From Heyndrickxia acidiproducens DSM 23148 (lineage in GTDB: Bacteria; Bacillota; Bacilli; Bacillales; Bacillaceae_C), in NCBI RefSeq assembly GCF_000374345.1, contig NZ_KB893985.1, forward strand, positions 17,646 to 81,645: a stretch of 64,000 bases of DNA, given 5' to 3'. The translations under genes and the position numbers were made by a program. Positions 8,653 through 18,115 of this stretch are shown here, piece after piece. The number at the start of each line of letters is the position of its first letter. Position 1 is the stretch's first letter. The notes under the pieces are model-generated. The model was not told the DNA's origin and ran no database searches. It was given only the letters and a program-made list of their open reading frames with translations.

Positions 8653-9921
8653 TCAATGATACATCAAATACTTGGCGCGTTTTTTCTTCCATTCCTTCAA
8701 ATCTTTCTGCCAGCGCTTTTCAATGTCCTGCAGGGATGTGCCATTGTTGATCGCTTCCCTTACCCAGACGTTTCCGATCAGCTGGTCAAAGTAGGAAACG
8801 CCATTTTTGTCCTCGGCACGGAAGGCAAATTGATTCGGATAGAGGTCATGGATCGTTTTGACAATCGCCAAGCCGGTTTTTACAGATTGGTACTTATTCC
8901 GGTCTGTAACATGGATCTGGATGCCGTTTGTAAGCCGGCCGCTCCATTTAGATGTTGTTGGCGTAAACGAAGCGCTCCTGAAACGCACCCCCGGCAGCCC
9001 CAGTTGGTTAAGTTTTACAGTCAGCCGGTCACCATCGATAAACGGGGCGCCGATCAATTCAAACGGCCGCGTTGTCCCCCGCCCTTCTGAAATATTTGTC
9101 CCTTCTATCAATGCCGTACCGGGATAGACGGCGGCCGTGTCCAGTGTCGGCATATTCGGTGACGGCATCACCCATTCGAGCGGGGTGTCGTCCATATACA
9201 TTTCTCTGTGCCAGCCTTTCATCGGGACGACAGTGAGATCAGCGCCGATTCCGCATGCTTTATTAAAATATTTTGCCAGTTCGCCGACAGTCATGCCATG
9301 GCGGAGGGCAATCGGGTACATCCCGACAAAAGAAGCATAGTCCGGATTAAGTACCGGTCCTTCTACTTTCGTGCCGCCAATCGGGTTCGGGCGGTCAAGG
9401 ACGATAAATGGGATGCCTTTTTCCTTTGCCGCTTCCATCGCATAGGCCATCGTGTAAATATAAGTGTAAAACCGGGCTCCCACATCCTGGATATCAAAAA
9501 CGAGCACATCGACATCTTTGAGCATTTCCGGTGTGGGCTTTTTTGTTTCACCGTATAAGCTGTACACCGGAAGACCCGTTTTCAGATCTGTGTAAAACGG
9601 TACATAAGCTCCTGCCTCGGCACTGCCGCGGACGCCGTGCTCCGGGCCAAACAACGCAGTCAAATGAATGTCTGAATTGCCTGCAAAACGATCAACAATG
9701 CTGTTTAACGATTGGTCTACGCCGGTCGGGTTGGTGATTAGCCCAACGCGTTTCCCTTTTAACAAGTCGAGCCTGTCTTTCAGCAAAACATCAACGCCAA
9801 GTTGAAACGAAGACCGCTTATGTGATTGCGGCGGTTTGCTGTGTGCAACCTGTACTGCCGCCAGAGAGGAAAAAGCTAAAAGGAACACCAGAATGGCAGC
9901 ATACCATTTTTTCATTTTCAT
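8653..9921 (-). CDS. namZ: NamZ, exo-beta-N-acetylmuramidase (DUF1343)
   Basis: A 422-residue secreted protein with an N-terminal signal peptide (hydrophobic residues about 6-26, cleavage near VAHS). The DUF1343 domain carries LITNPTG, FGPEHGVRG, DIQDVGARFYTY and ISEGRGTTRPFE. The B. subtilis orthologue (YbbC/NamZ) removes terminal MurNAc from peptidoglycan fragments and works with NagZ and AmiE. Both partners are encoded just upstream (12-base gap to amiE). RBS GGGGG lies about 7 bases before the ATG. Confidence 0.92.
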   Translation of the reverse strand: MKMKKWYAAILVFLLAFSSLAAVQVAHSKPPQSHKRSSFQLGVDVLLKDRLDLLKGKRVGLITNPTGVDQSLNSIVDRFAGNSDIHLTALFGPEHGVRGSAEAGAYVPFYTDLKTGLPVYSLYGETKKPTPEMLKDVDVLVFDIQDVGARFYTYIYTMAYAMEAAKEKGIPFIVLDRPNPIGGTKVEGPVLNPDYASFVGMYPIALRHGMTVGELAKYFNKACGIGADLTVVPMKGWHREMYMDDTPLEWVMPSPNMPTLDTAAVYPGTALIEGTNISEGRGTTRPFELIGAPFIDGDRLTVKLNQLGLPGVRFRSASFTPTTSKWSGRLTNGIQIHVTDRNKYQSVKTGLAIVKTIHDLYPNQFAFRAEDKNGVSYFDQLIGNVWVREAINNGTSLQDIEKRWQKDLKEWKKKRAKYLMYH

Positions 9922-9933
9922 GCAGATTCCCCC

Positions 9934-11604
9934 TTACCGGTTTCGAAGTGCCCAGCCTGTACTTGTGAAAACAGCCTTGATGGGTTGGCCTCCCGCTATC
10001 ACTTCAGGTTTAAGCACATACCAGCCGCGGCCGTTTACCGATCCGTCTGTTTCATAAACGAAGCGAAGATATTTCGTTCCCTCAGGCAGCGGGCAGGATA
10101 TTTGTTTCCAGGTGCCGCTTGAACCGGTTAAATCCTCGCCGAGCGTTGTCCATGTTTTGCCGTCTTTAGAGGCTTGCACTCTGCCCCAGTCTGCATTCTG
10201 TTCAATGCGGTACCAGGTTTGGAAGCGGAGAACCGCCGGCTTGTTCAGACTGACTTCAGTTTGCAGAACGAATTCATTATTGTCGCCATAGCCCGCAAAC
10301 CATGCCTGCTTTTTCCCGGGGATTGCGACCGGAATCGCATCTGCTGCAAGCCGGGCTACTGTTCTTCTTATGCCGTTTGTCGAAACCGTGTCGCGGGTCG
10401 GATGGACGCGGTTGGTTAACAGGATGACAATGGTCTGGTTTTTCGGGCTGATGACAATTGATGTGCCGGTATAGCCGGTATGGCCCATGGTGTTCATGTC
10501 TGCGAACGCATCCATGTACCAGCCCTGGTTCAGCTCGAAACCGAGCCCGTGATCATCACCCGGAAAAGCGCTGTTCAAATTCTGTTCCATCAGCTGCACG
10601 GTTGATGCTTTTAAAATCCGGGTGCTGCCGTATTTGCCTTGCTGCAGAATCGTTTGTGCAAGTACAGCGAGGTCATGCGCGGTTGAAAACACGCCTGCAT
10701 GTCCCGCCACGCCGCCGAGCGCCCATGCGTTTTCGTCATGAACCTGTCCCCGTATAAGCCCCCTGTCCGTCCACGTTTGATACTCTGTTGCGGCAATGCG
10801 CTGTTTTAACGATGCGGGCGGATTATACATCGTGTCTTTCATGCCGAGCGGATTGGTGATATGGTCTTTTACATACGCATCAAGCCTTTGCCCGCTGAGC
10901 CGTTCGACTAAGACGCCAAGCGTGATCATATTTAAATCGCTGTACGTATAAACCGTTCCCGGCGGATTGGCAAGCCCGTGCTTCAGGACAATTTCAAGGC
11001 GGTCTTCCCGTGATGTACCCATTTTATAAACCGGAATGCCAGCTTCAAATCCTGAAGTATGGGTCATGAGCCCGCGGATTGTGACGGATTCTTTTCCGTT
11101 CTCCGCAAATTCCGGAATGTACTTGGCAACAGGGTCCTCGAGCGTAAATTTCCCTTTCTCATACAGCTGCATGGCGGCGATCGAAGTGAACAGCTTGCTG
11201 ATCGATGCAATATCATAAATCGTGTTTGTTTTTGCAGCTGCCGGATCGGGTGCTTCCGTATATTGGTCATCCGTGTAACGGTAAGCATAGCCGTATGCCT
11301 GCTCTTTTACCACTGCCCCTTTCCGCGCCACAAGCACGACAGCGCCCGGCATAACTTTACGCGCAATCGCTTCGTTTACAGCCCGGTCTATTTCATTTAA
11401 TGGGCTGTGCACCATCCCGGCTGTTTCAGGGGGGCCTTTATGCAACACACTGGAAGATGGGCCCGGCTTGTCCCAGGAAAACCTGGCCGGCGCCTCTCCC
11501 CATGTTTTTTTGTCCGCTTCTTTTGCAAAAACCGGCGCGGCATATCCCCATAACATCGTCATCATCAACACCCATACACCAATTTTTAGGCCTCTGCTTT
11601 TCAA
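9934..11604 (-). CDS. amiE: AmiE-like serine-type N-acetylmuramyl-L-alanine amidase with extra C-terminal domain
   Basis: A secreted beta-lactamase-fold serine hydrolase of about 556 residues. It shows the SxxK motif (SISKLFTS), a YxN motif (TYSDLNM) and a late HTGYTG motif. In B. subtilis the neighbour of namZ and nagZ (YbbE/AmiE) cleaves peptide stems from MurNAc. The signal peptide occupies residues about 7-28. Compared with B. subtilis AmiE (about 440 residues), an extra C-terminal segment of about 110 residues follows the catalytic domain. It looks like a beta-sandwich carbohydrate- or surface-binding module (W..V..SKDGKTW, LRFVYETDG). I chose TTG at 11604 because GGGGGG is 8 bases upstream. 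The promoter is shared with nagZ. Confidence 0.87.
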   Translation of the reverse strand: MKSRGLKIGVWVLMMTMLWGYAAPVFAKEADKKTWGEAPARFSWDKPGPSSSVLHKGPPETAGMVHSPLNEIDRAVNEAIARKVMPGAVVLVARKGAVVKEQAYGYAYRYTDDQYTEAPDPAAAKTNTIYDIASISKLFTSIAAMQLYEKGKFTLEDPVAKYIPEFAENGKESVTIRGLMTHTSGFEAGIPVYKMGTSREDRLEIVLKHGLANPPGTVYTYSDLNMITLGVLVERLSGQRLDAYVKDHITNPLGMKDTMYNPPASLKQRIAATEYQTWTDRGLIRGQVHDENAWALGGVAGHAGVFSTAHDLAVLAQTILQQGKYGSTRILKASTVQLMEQNLNSAFPGDDHGLGFELNQGWYMDAFADMNTMGHTGYTGTSIVISPKNQTIVILLTNRVHPTRDTVSTNGIRRTVARLAADAIPVAIPGKKQAWFAGYGDNNEFVLQTEVSLNKPAVLRFQTWYRIEQNADWGRVQASKDGKTWTTLGEDLTGSSGTWKQISCPLPEGTKYLRFVYETDGSVNGRGWYVLKPEVIAGGQPIKAVFTSTGWALRNR

Positions 11605-11618
11605 AAACAATTCCCCCC

Positions 11619-13391
11619 TTATTGATATTTAAGCCCATACCCAAATGGATAATGCCCCGGAATCGAGACCGGCAAATGCCCGCCTGGATTGATTTCGCCT
11701 GCGAGTGCTTTTGCGGCTGCTTTTGTTGATGCATCACGGTTTCCGTACGTTAACAGGTTGGCGTCCGCTTCAGGCGCGCCCATGATGTCGTAAGGATTCC
11801 GCACCGATACCATCACAACTGGTTTTCCCGCTGTTTTTAATGCTTTCAGGAACGCCTGCAGGGCTTTGTTTGTATTCACATTATAGGCAGGGACAACAAT
11901 GACATCCGCCGTTTTCGCTTTTTCAGCAGCGTCCTTCATCTGTTCCTGTGTTGGCGAAATTGCGGTGGCATAACTGCTTGCTTTAAAACTTTTTTCCGCT
12001 AAAAGTGCTGCCAAACGGTCGGTATTTGCTGCTGACGGTCCGGCAACCAATATGTTCTGCTGTTTTTGCAACGGTAGAATATTGTTGCTATTTTTTACAA
12101 GTGTCAGGCTTTTTTCCGCTATTTTATCCGCTGCCGCCAGATGTTCTGCTGTCCCGATATTCCTGAGTGCCTGCTTTTTTGTAAACGGGTGACGGACGAT
12201 CCCGCGTTCATATTTTACCCCTAAAATCCGTGCAACCGACTCATCCAACCGTTTGCGGCTGATTTTACCTTCTTTCACTGCCTTAAGCACTGACTGGTAA
12301 GCAACATCAACATCTGGCGGATTCAGCAAGATGTCGGCGCCCGCTTCAAAAGCCGCAACCGCAACCTGGCCGGCAGGCAGGACATTGGCGCCCGACATAT
12401 CGAGGCTGTCTGTAATAATCAGGCCATTGTAACCAAGCTTTTCACGGAGCAGCCCCGTCATTATTTTTTTGGAGAGTGTTGCCGGCAAGCCGGAATCATC
12501 CAGGGCGGGGACGACAATATGTGCCGTCATAATTGCGTCAACTCCCGAACGGATTGCCGCTTTAAACGGTTTTAAATCGACCTCATTTAACGTATTCAAG
12601 TCATGGTTAACAATAGGCAGGCCGTAGTGGGAATCGACATCGGTATCCCCGTGGCCGGGAAAATGCTTGCCGGTTGCAATCACATCTTCGCTTTGAAACC
12701 CGGCAATCTGTGCCGTTCCGAGAGTGGCAACGAGATCGGGGTTCTCAGAATAGGAACGCACCCCGATAACAGGATTTTCCGGATTAACATTTACATCAAG
12801 ATCCGGTGCAAAATCCATATTAATCCCGAGGCTTTTAAGTTCTGTACCCATGATTTGCGCAGACTGCCTGGCGTATGCAGCAGACCGTGCAGCCCCGAGC
12901 GCCATGTTCCCGGGAAAAACAGCCGCCGGTTCTGTTACGCGCGCCACAACTCCGCCTTCCTGGTCGGTTGAGATAAACAGCGGAATGCCCGGCCTCTGTT
13001 TCAAGGCTATTTTTTGCAAGCCATTGGATAATTGCTGCACCTGGGCAGTATCGGCCGGTGTCCCGATATTATCCGACCAGTTGAAATAAATCACCCCGCC
13101 TATATGGTATTTTTTAATGATCTCTTTAAAATTCGCACCGCCGCGGTCTGCTTCCATATTTGCTTCCGCATCGGCCGGATCATCCGGCGTTTTTCCGTTG
13201 GCATAGACGATAAACAACTGGCCGACCTTTTCTTCTAACGACATCCTTTTCAGTTTCGTTTCCACCCACCGGCTTTTCGCTTTATTTATACTGTTCCCGT
13301 GATTTTCCCCCGCATTGGCAGTGATGCCTGTAAAATTAACGATGGAAAAAAGCAACATAAAAGCCAAACTATATTTCCCCAGTTTCTTCAA
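11619..13391 (-). CDS. nagZ: NagZ, family 3 beta-N-acetylglucosaminidase
   Basis: A secreted glycoside hydrolase family 3 enzyme of about 590 residues, with a signal peptide (KYSLAFMLLFSIVNFTGITANA). The Asp-His dyad motif GKHFPGHGDTDVDSH is visible, and the nucleophile aspartate is in ITDSLDM. The C-terminal (alpha/beta) domain typical of Gram-positive NagZ follows (about residue 430 onward). It releases GlcNAc from muropeptides. I chose TTG at 13391, which lies 8 bases after AAAGGAG; the frame is open to another TTG at 13409, but that would place the RBS inside the gene. First gene of nagZ-amiE-namZ; murQ, murR and murP are not adjacent. Confidence 0.93.
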   Translation of the reverse strand: MKKLGKYSLAFMLLFSIVNFTGITANAGENHGNSINKAKSRWVETKLKRMSLEEKVGQLFIVYANGKTPDDPADAEANMEADRGGANFKEIIKKYHIGGVIYFNWSDNIGTPADTAQVQQLSNGLQKIALKQRPGIPLFISTDQEGGVVARVTEPAAVFPGNMALGAARSAAYARQSAQIMGTELKSLGINMDFAPDLDVNVNPENPVIGVRSYSENPDLVATLGTAQIAGFQSEDVIATGKHFPGHGDTDVDSHYGLPIVNHDLNTLNEVDLKPFKAAIRSGVDAIMTAHIVVPALDDSGLPATLSKKIMTGLLREKLGYNGLIITDSLDMSGANVLPAGQVAVAAFEAGADILLNPPDVDVAYQSVLKAVKEGKISRKRLDESVARILGVKYERGIVRHPFTKKQALRNIGTAEHLAAADKIAEKSLTLVKNSNNILPLQKQQNILVAGPSAANTDRLAALLAEKSFKASSYATAISPTQEQMKDAAEKAKTADVIVVPAYNVNTNKALQAFLKALKTAGKPVVMVSVRNPYDIMGAPEADANLLTYGNRDASTKAAAKALAGEINPGGHLPVSIPGHYPFGYGLKYQ

Positions 13392-13591
13392 CCTGCCCGC
13401 TCCTTTCAAAATCGTTTCCTTTTCATTTCCAGTCTAGCTTGTCTACTCTATTTGTCTATGCGACTTTTGTCATTTTTGTTTTAATATTTTTTCTTTTTCG
13501 AAACTTATTGCCTGCGCCTTTTTGCTCATTTTTATTCTTGCCTTTTCATGCATCTGCATACACCCAGTCTTTTTAGAAAATTTTTCGCATT

Positions 13592-13621
13592 AAAAAAGCC
13601 TGCGCAAGAGCAAGCTTTTTT
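13592..13621. terminator. Terminator after corA
   Basis: AAAAAAGC ... GCTTTTTT with a short GC core (one mismatch), directly after the corA stop on the minus strand. The A and T tracts on both sides suit either direction. Confidence 0.65.
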
Positions 13622-13624
13622 CCG

Positions 13625-14572
13625 TTATTTAAAGAGCGAGTGTTTTTCTTTCCCCTGTAAAATATCGCCGGTCCAGCCCCTTTTAAACAAAAAGAAATAC
13701 AGGAAGACCGTATTGAGAAGAATCACGCCGAGCGCCAGCAAATAACCATAGTGCCAAGATAATTCCGGCATATTTTTAAAATTCATGCCCCATAAAGCGC
13801 CCCAGGCAGAGATTGGTGTAAACAGGGTTGTGATTACGGTCAAGGTTTTCATAATGGAGTTTCCGCGGTGGCTGGATATGACTTCTTCGACATTAATCAT
13901 GGTATCAATTTCCTGCTGGTATTCTTTTATCAAAGTCAGACATCGCTTCATCTTCACATACCGCTGCCGGATCTGCGGGTAGCGAAGTATTTCTTCCCCG
14001 AACCCTTCTTCCAGGCCGAGCATAATTTCCTGGATCGGGATCATCAGATTTCTGCATATTAATAATTCGTGGCGCCGTTCATAAATTTTATCCAAAGTAT
14101 GAATATTATTCCGCTTTTGGATTTCCCAAATCAGATCATTCAGTTTTATTTCAAAGTCATCAATTTTTTTCAGATAGTTATTGGTGAGGGCACCGAGAAT
14201 AATTGAAAAAGCTTCCACCGAATTTTGGGAGTGCTCCATTTGATTGATGATTTTTTTTATTTCGGTGTTCTTCAGCTTTGAAAAATCGAGGTCGACAGTT
14301 AAAAGAATCCGCTCCGTCAAATAAAAGTGGAACAAATCATGTTCTTCACGGTTAATCGTGTTCTGCTGGTAAATCAGCGAACCGTTCACAAAAGGTTTTT
14401 CATAGCGGGTGGTATCTACTGTCAGTTTATTGGTTTGGTTTTTTTCTATATGATCGAGCCAGTCTTTGCATTCTTTATTTTCATCAATAATTTGTTTTAT
14501 TTCCTCTTGATTATGGCTCTCCAGATGATACCATTTCCAGTGGTGGTCATCATTTTTGAATTCATGGATCAT
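13625..14572 (-). CDS. CorA-family divalent metal ion transporter
   Basis: A 315-residue CorA protein. A long N-terminal cytoplasmic alpha/beta and helical region is followed by two C-terminal transmembrane segments. The pore signature Gly-Met-Asn is present in WGMNFKNMPE, the loop between the two helices. It transports Mg2+ or another divalent cation into the cell. The start is ATG with GGGGG 8 bases upstream. Close B. subtilis relatives are YfjQ and YqxL; the ion cannot be assigned from sequence. Confidence 0.9.
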   Translation of the reverse strand: MIHEFKNDDHHWKWYHLESHNQEEIKQIIDENKECKDWLDHIEKNQTNKLTVDTTRYEKPFVNGSLIYQQNTINREEHDLFHFYLTERILLTVDLDFSKLKNTEIKKIINQMEHSQNSVEAFSIILGALTNNYLKKIDDFEIKLNDLIWEIQKRNNIHTLDKIYERRHELLICRNLMIPIQEIMLGLEEGFGEEILRYPQIRQRYVKMKRCLTLIKEYQQEIDTMINVEEVISSHRGNSIMKTLTVITTLFTPISAWGALWGMNFKNMPELSWHYGYLLALGVILLNTVFLYFFLFKRGWTGDILQGKEKHSLFK

Positions 14573-14640
14573 ACGCCATCCCCCCAGTTTCTGTTTCGTT
14601 TCCCATTCATATTCCCGCTTGCATGTATTTAAAACGCGGT

Positions 14641-15726
14641 TTAAAAGGAATGCGGGTCTGGCAGGATGTCGCGGCTGATATAAAACAGGACGCCGAGGAC
14701 AGCGATTAAACCTAAATAGGCCAAGCCGGTGCTGATTTTTTCTTTTGTTGTCGTTTTATAATAGTTGCGCCGCCTGGCAACGGCTTCTTTTTCGGTTTTA
14801 ATGGTTTTGCCAAGCCAGTTCAAGCCGGTTTCCACATCCTCGTAAGACGTTTCATCATACATTTCCAGCTGTTTTTCCATTAGCGCAAGCCTTGGTTTCC
14901 GGTATTTTTTATCCAGCTTTTGATTTTCCTCCAGCTGTTCGAATCTTTCTTTTAAGTGCCTGGCGTATTGGACATCGTCATAAGCAATGGTGTTGCGCTG
15001 ATAAACATCATCCATCTGCTGATACGCTTCAAATCGCTTTTTCCTTTTTTTCAGCATCCGTACATACGCCTCAGCCAGCCGGCCTTCATAGGGTCTTCGC
15101 AGCTGCGAAAATGCTTCAATAGCGCCAATGATGATGATGAAAATGACGATCGGGCTCGGTACGAAAAATGTGTAAACCCCAAGCAGCAGCAAACCGGCCC
15201 CCCAGATTTTCGGGGAAAGCACAGTAACAATCCGCCCGCCATCGAGCGGAGAGAGCGGGATCAGATTAAACAGATTCAGTATCGAACCGATGTAAACCGC
15301 AAGCAGCCAGATATCGCCGTGAAAGATCAAGTAAAAGAGAAGCGCAATGATGGTAGCAATTGTGCCGAATAATGGCCCCCCGTAGGCGATATAACTCTCG
15401 TCTTTTGAGTGTTTTATGTCTTCCTTTAATCCTACAGCTGCGCCGACAAACGGGATAAAAAAGATTGGCGATGTTTTCACGCCGCGCTGCTTAGCAGCAA
15501 TCATATGCCCGGATTCATGCACCAGCATGGAATACATTAAGGCAATGGCAAATGACCAGCCGTAAGCCACAGCATATACCCCAAGTGATAAAAATAAAGT
15601 AAACAAGGAAGATAATTTTGTTAATTTTAATATCACCAGCAAATATTTTAGTTTTGCCGCAATCAAAAGGCCGATGGAACCCAGACTAATGGCCGTCCGC
15701 AGTGTTTTCCCCTTTTTTCCGGACAT
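14641..15726 (-). CDS. Membrane site-2-protease family metalloprotease (M50)
   Basis: A protein of about 361 residues with an N-terminal membrane core carrying the zinc motif HExGH (VHESGHMIAAKQRG) and a third ligand in the LSPLDGGR segment (NLIPLSPLDGGR). A long charged cytoplasmic helix-rich stretch follows (about residues 200-320), then a last transmembrane helix. M50 enzymes cut substrates inside the membrane. The substrate is unknown, and the extended tail is not that of SpoIVFB or RasP. ATG at 15726 sits 8 bases after AAAGGG, better than the upstream GTG at 15735. Confidence 0.85.
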   Translation of the reverse strand: MSGKKGKTLRTAISLGSIGLLIAAKLKYLLVILKLTKLSSLFTLFLSLGVYAVAYGWSFAIALMYSMLVHESGHMIAAKQRGVKTSPIFFIPFVGAAVGLKEDIKHSKDESYIAYGGPLFGTIATIIALLFYLIFHGDIWLLAVYIGSILNLFNLIPLSPLDGGRIVTVLSPKIWGAGLLLLGVYTFFVPSPIVIFIIIIGAIEAFSQLRRPYEGRLAEAYVRMLKKRKKRFEAYQQMDDVYQRNTIAYDDVQYARHLKERFEQLEENQKLDKKYRKPRLALMEKQLEMYDETSYEDVETGLNWLGKTIKTEKEAVARRRNYYKTTTKEKISTGLAYLGLIAVLGVLFYISRDILPDPHSF

Positions 15727-16001
15727 TTTTGTCACCCTTTCATTATGCTTTTCAACTCTTTATCTATAAATCCACTATACTGTAAAACTTGCTGTGTTGG
15801 AATGTTTCAATACTTGAGCATTTAACCGTGACAGGATTACGAACACCCTCCGGTTAAGGTTTCGGTTTCGCAAAAATTTTCATGTATGCCGGCTCTGCCC
15901 TGCCTGTTGGGTTTCCCTGTGCCTTTTCATCCCTTCCCCTGGCATGAAACAAAGTTGTCCTGCATAAAATGTACAAGTTTCCGTATGAAGGAGTGGGGCA
16001 A

Positions 16002-16634
16002 TTGAGCATGAGTCTTCTTGCCGGTTATATTTTCTTAGGCCTGACGTTAGCGGCACCCATCGGCCCGGTGAATTCCGCCCGTATTGATAAAGGCATTAAA
16101 AACGGGTTCTGGCACGCCTGGATGGTCGGCACCGGGTCAATGATGGCGGATGCCATTTTTATGCTGGCGGTCTATTTGGGGCTTGTCCAATTTTTAACAA
16201 TTGAGATGATACAGGTGTTTCTCTGGCTGTTTGGCGGGTTTGTGCTGATTTATTCCGGTGTGGAAAGTATTGTCAGTGCAAGAACCATTATTGTCGATAT
16301 GGACCGCAAGAAAGAACCGCTTACCACCTGTTTTTTCACCGGATTTATCATGTCAATCACAAGCCCGCTCTCCATTCTGTTCTGGCTCGGAATTTATGGT
16401 TCGGTACTGGCAAAAACTGCGGCGAGCTTCGGGACCGGCATGCTAATGGCCTGCAGCAGCATGATATTTCTCGGCCTCTTCATTTGGGATATTTTTATGG
16501 CTGCCTTAACTAGCGGATTCCGGCGTTTTTTAAATCATCGTACTTTGCAGGCCATTTCTGTCATCTCCGGTGCATCGTTGATTGTATTCGGGCTTTATTT
16601 CGGCGGCCATGGCATCAAAACTTTGCTGAGTTAG
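16002..16634 (+). CDS. LysE/RhtB-family exporter
   Basis: A 210-residue membrane protein with about six transmembrane segments. The LysE-family start is visible (GYIFLGLTLAAPIGPVNSARI). These proteins export amino acids or related small molecules. I chose TTG at 16002 because GAAGGAG (15987-15993) lies 8 bases before it. An ATG at 16008 is also possible; the ATG at 15969 would put the RBS inside the gene. No promoter is clear. Confidence 0.85.
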   Translation: MSMSLLAGYIFLGLTLAAPIGPVNSARIDKGIKNGFWHAWMVGTGSMMADAIFMLAVYLGLVQFLTIEMIQVFLWLFGGFVLIYSGVESIVSARTIIVDMDRKKEPLTTCFFTGFIMSITSPLSILFWLGIYGSVLAKTAASFGTGMLMACSSMIFLGLFIWDIFMAALTSGFRRFLNHRTLQAISVISGASLIVFGLYFGGHGIKTLLS

Positions 16635-16718
16635 CACGCTTTTAAAAAAACCGCTTCTATACATAATTCTCCCTTTTTCATCAAACAGTATGACTATGTT
16701 GATGAAGGAGGGTGACGG

Positions 16719-18068
16719 ATGGGCAAGACAAAACAACCATCTAAAGCGACAAAAAAAGGGGATTTATCGTGGTGGCAGCTTTCTTTGATCGGGGTGGGCT
16801 GTACAATCGGGACGGGTTATTTTCTCGGCTCGGGAATCGGGATTAAAACGACGGGCCCTTCTATTGTCATTTCATTTATCATTGCGGCAATTGGCACTTA
16901 TATTGTTTTTCATGCGCTTGCGAAAATGACCGCGGATGACCCGCATGAAGGTTCATTTTGCTATTATGCGAAAAAAGCGTATGGCAATTGGGCGGGTTTC
17001 AGCTGTGGCTGGAATTATTGGAGTTCGAATATTCTCATCATGGGCAGCCAATTAACCGCGCTTTCGATCCTCACGAAATTTTGGTTCCACCAGCTGCCAT
17101 TATGGGTGCTGGCTGCCATTTATGCAGCGCTTTCGGTACTGGTCGTTTTGCTTGGCACGAAAGGTTTCGATAAGGTGGAAAATATTCTTGCGGTCGTAAA
17201 AACAGCGGCGATCGTCATGTTTATCGTGCTTGCACTTGCCGCACTATTCGGGTGGATTGACGGCGGGCATGGGGACAAAATGCAGTTTCCGGATTCCGTG
17301 CAACAACTCTTCCCGCACGGCCTGCTTGGCTTTTGGGCTTCCCTGCTCTATGCGTTTTATGCGTTTGGCGGCATCGAGGTGATCGGCTTGATGGCGATGC
17401 AATTGAAAAACAAAGACGATGCGCCGAAATCGGGGTCCATTATGCTGATCGTGCTTACAATCATCTATGTTGTTTCACTCGGGCTGACCGTCGTGATGGA
17501 GCCCTACCATGTCTTTAATGAAAAAGAAAGCCCGTTTGTCAAAGCAATGGATGACTACCATCTTGCGTTTTTTCCGCATGTCTTTAACGGAGCGATTATT
17601 ATTGCCGGCTTTTCCACGATGACTGCATCCCTGTTCGGGGTAACCAATCTGCTTGTCACATTATCGGATGATGGGGATGCACCAAAACTGTTTGCAAAGA
17701 AAATAAAAAAATGGAAAAATCTTCCGCTTCCTTCCCTGGCGCTGGCAACTGCCGGTTTAATTCTTTCCATTGTGACCGCGCTGCTTCTTCCGGGAAAAAT
17801 TTATGAATACATTACAACAGCTGCCGGGATTTTGCTATTGTTTAACTGGCTGTTCATTATTATTTCGTCGCTGCGTGTACTGAAGACGGGCGGTGCCGGA
17901 AAATGGATGTCCTGGACCGGGCTGCTGTTCCTGCTCGCCGGCATTAGCGGCACGCTTGCCGAAAAAGAAATCCGCCCCGGCCTTTATGCAAGCCTGATTG
18001 TGATGGTCCTGATTGTTTGTGTCGCGGTATTTGTGAATAAGAAAAAAAAACGGGCAGAAGCGGGATAA
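16719..18068 (+). CDS. APC-superfamily amino acid permease
   Basis: A 449-residue permease with about 12 transmembrane segments. The family's first helix contains the substrate-binding stretch GVGCTIGTGYFLGSG. Other segments (GSFCYYAKKAYGNWAG, YAFYAFGGIEVIGLMAMQL) match amino acid-polyamine-organocation transporters related to gamma-aminobutyrate and proline-type permeases. RBS GGAGGGTG precedes the ATG. The specific amino acid cannot be told. It converges on topB at 18116; a GC-rich hairpin lies between (18075-18105). Confidence 0.85.
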   Translation: MGKTKQPSKATKKGDLSWWQLSLIGVGCTIGTGYFLGSGIGIKTTGPSIVISFIIAAIGTYIVFHALAKMTADDPHEGSFCYYAKKAYGNWAGFSCGWNYWSSNILIMGSQLTALSILTKFWFHQLPLWVLAAIYAALSVLVVLLGTKGFDKVENILAVVKTAAIVMFIVLALAALFGWIDGGHGDKMQFPDSVQQLFPHGLLGFWASLLYAFYAFGGIEVIGLMAMQLKNKDDAPKSGSIMLIVLTIIYVVSLGLTVVMEPYHVFNEKESPFVKAMDDYHLAFFPHVFNGAIIIAGFSTMTASLFGVTNLLVTLSDDGDAPKLFAKKIKKWKNLPLPSLALATAGLILSIVTALLLPGKIYEYITTAAGILLLFNWLFIIISSLRVLKTGGAGKWMSWTGLLFLLAGISGTLAEKEIRPGLYASLIVMVLIVCVAVFVNKKKKRAEAG

Positions 18069-18074
18069 AGGCGC

Positions 18075-18105
18075 GGGGCTGCCCGAACATTCCGAAAGCG
18101 GCCCC
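18075..18105. terminator. GC-rich hairpin between the permease and topB
   Basis: GGGGCTGC (18075-18082) pairs with GCGGCCCC (18098-18105), 8 pairs with one G-U. There is no immediate T-tract, so terminator function is uncertain. Confidence 0.4.
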
Positions 18106-18115
18106 TGCCCCTATG

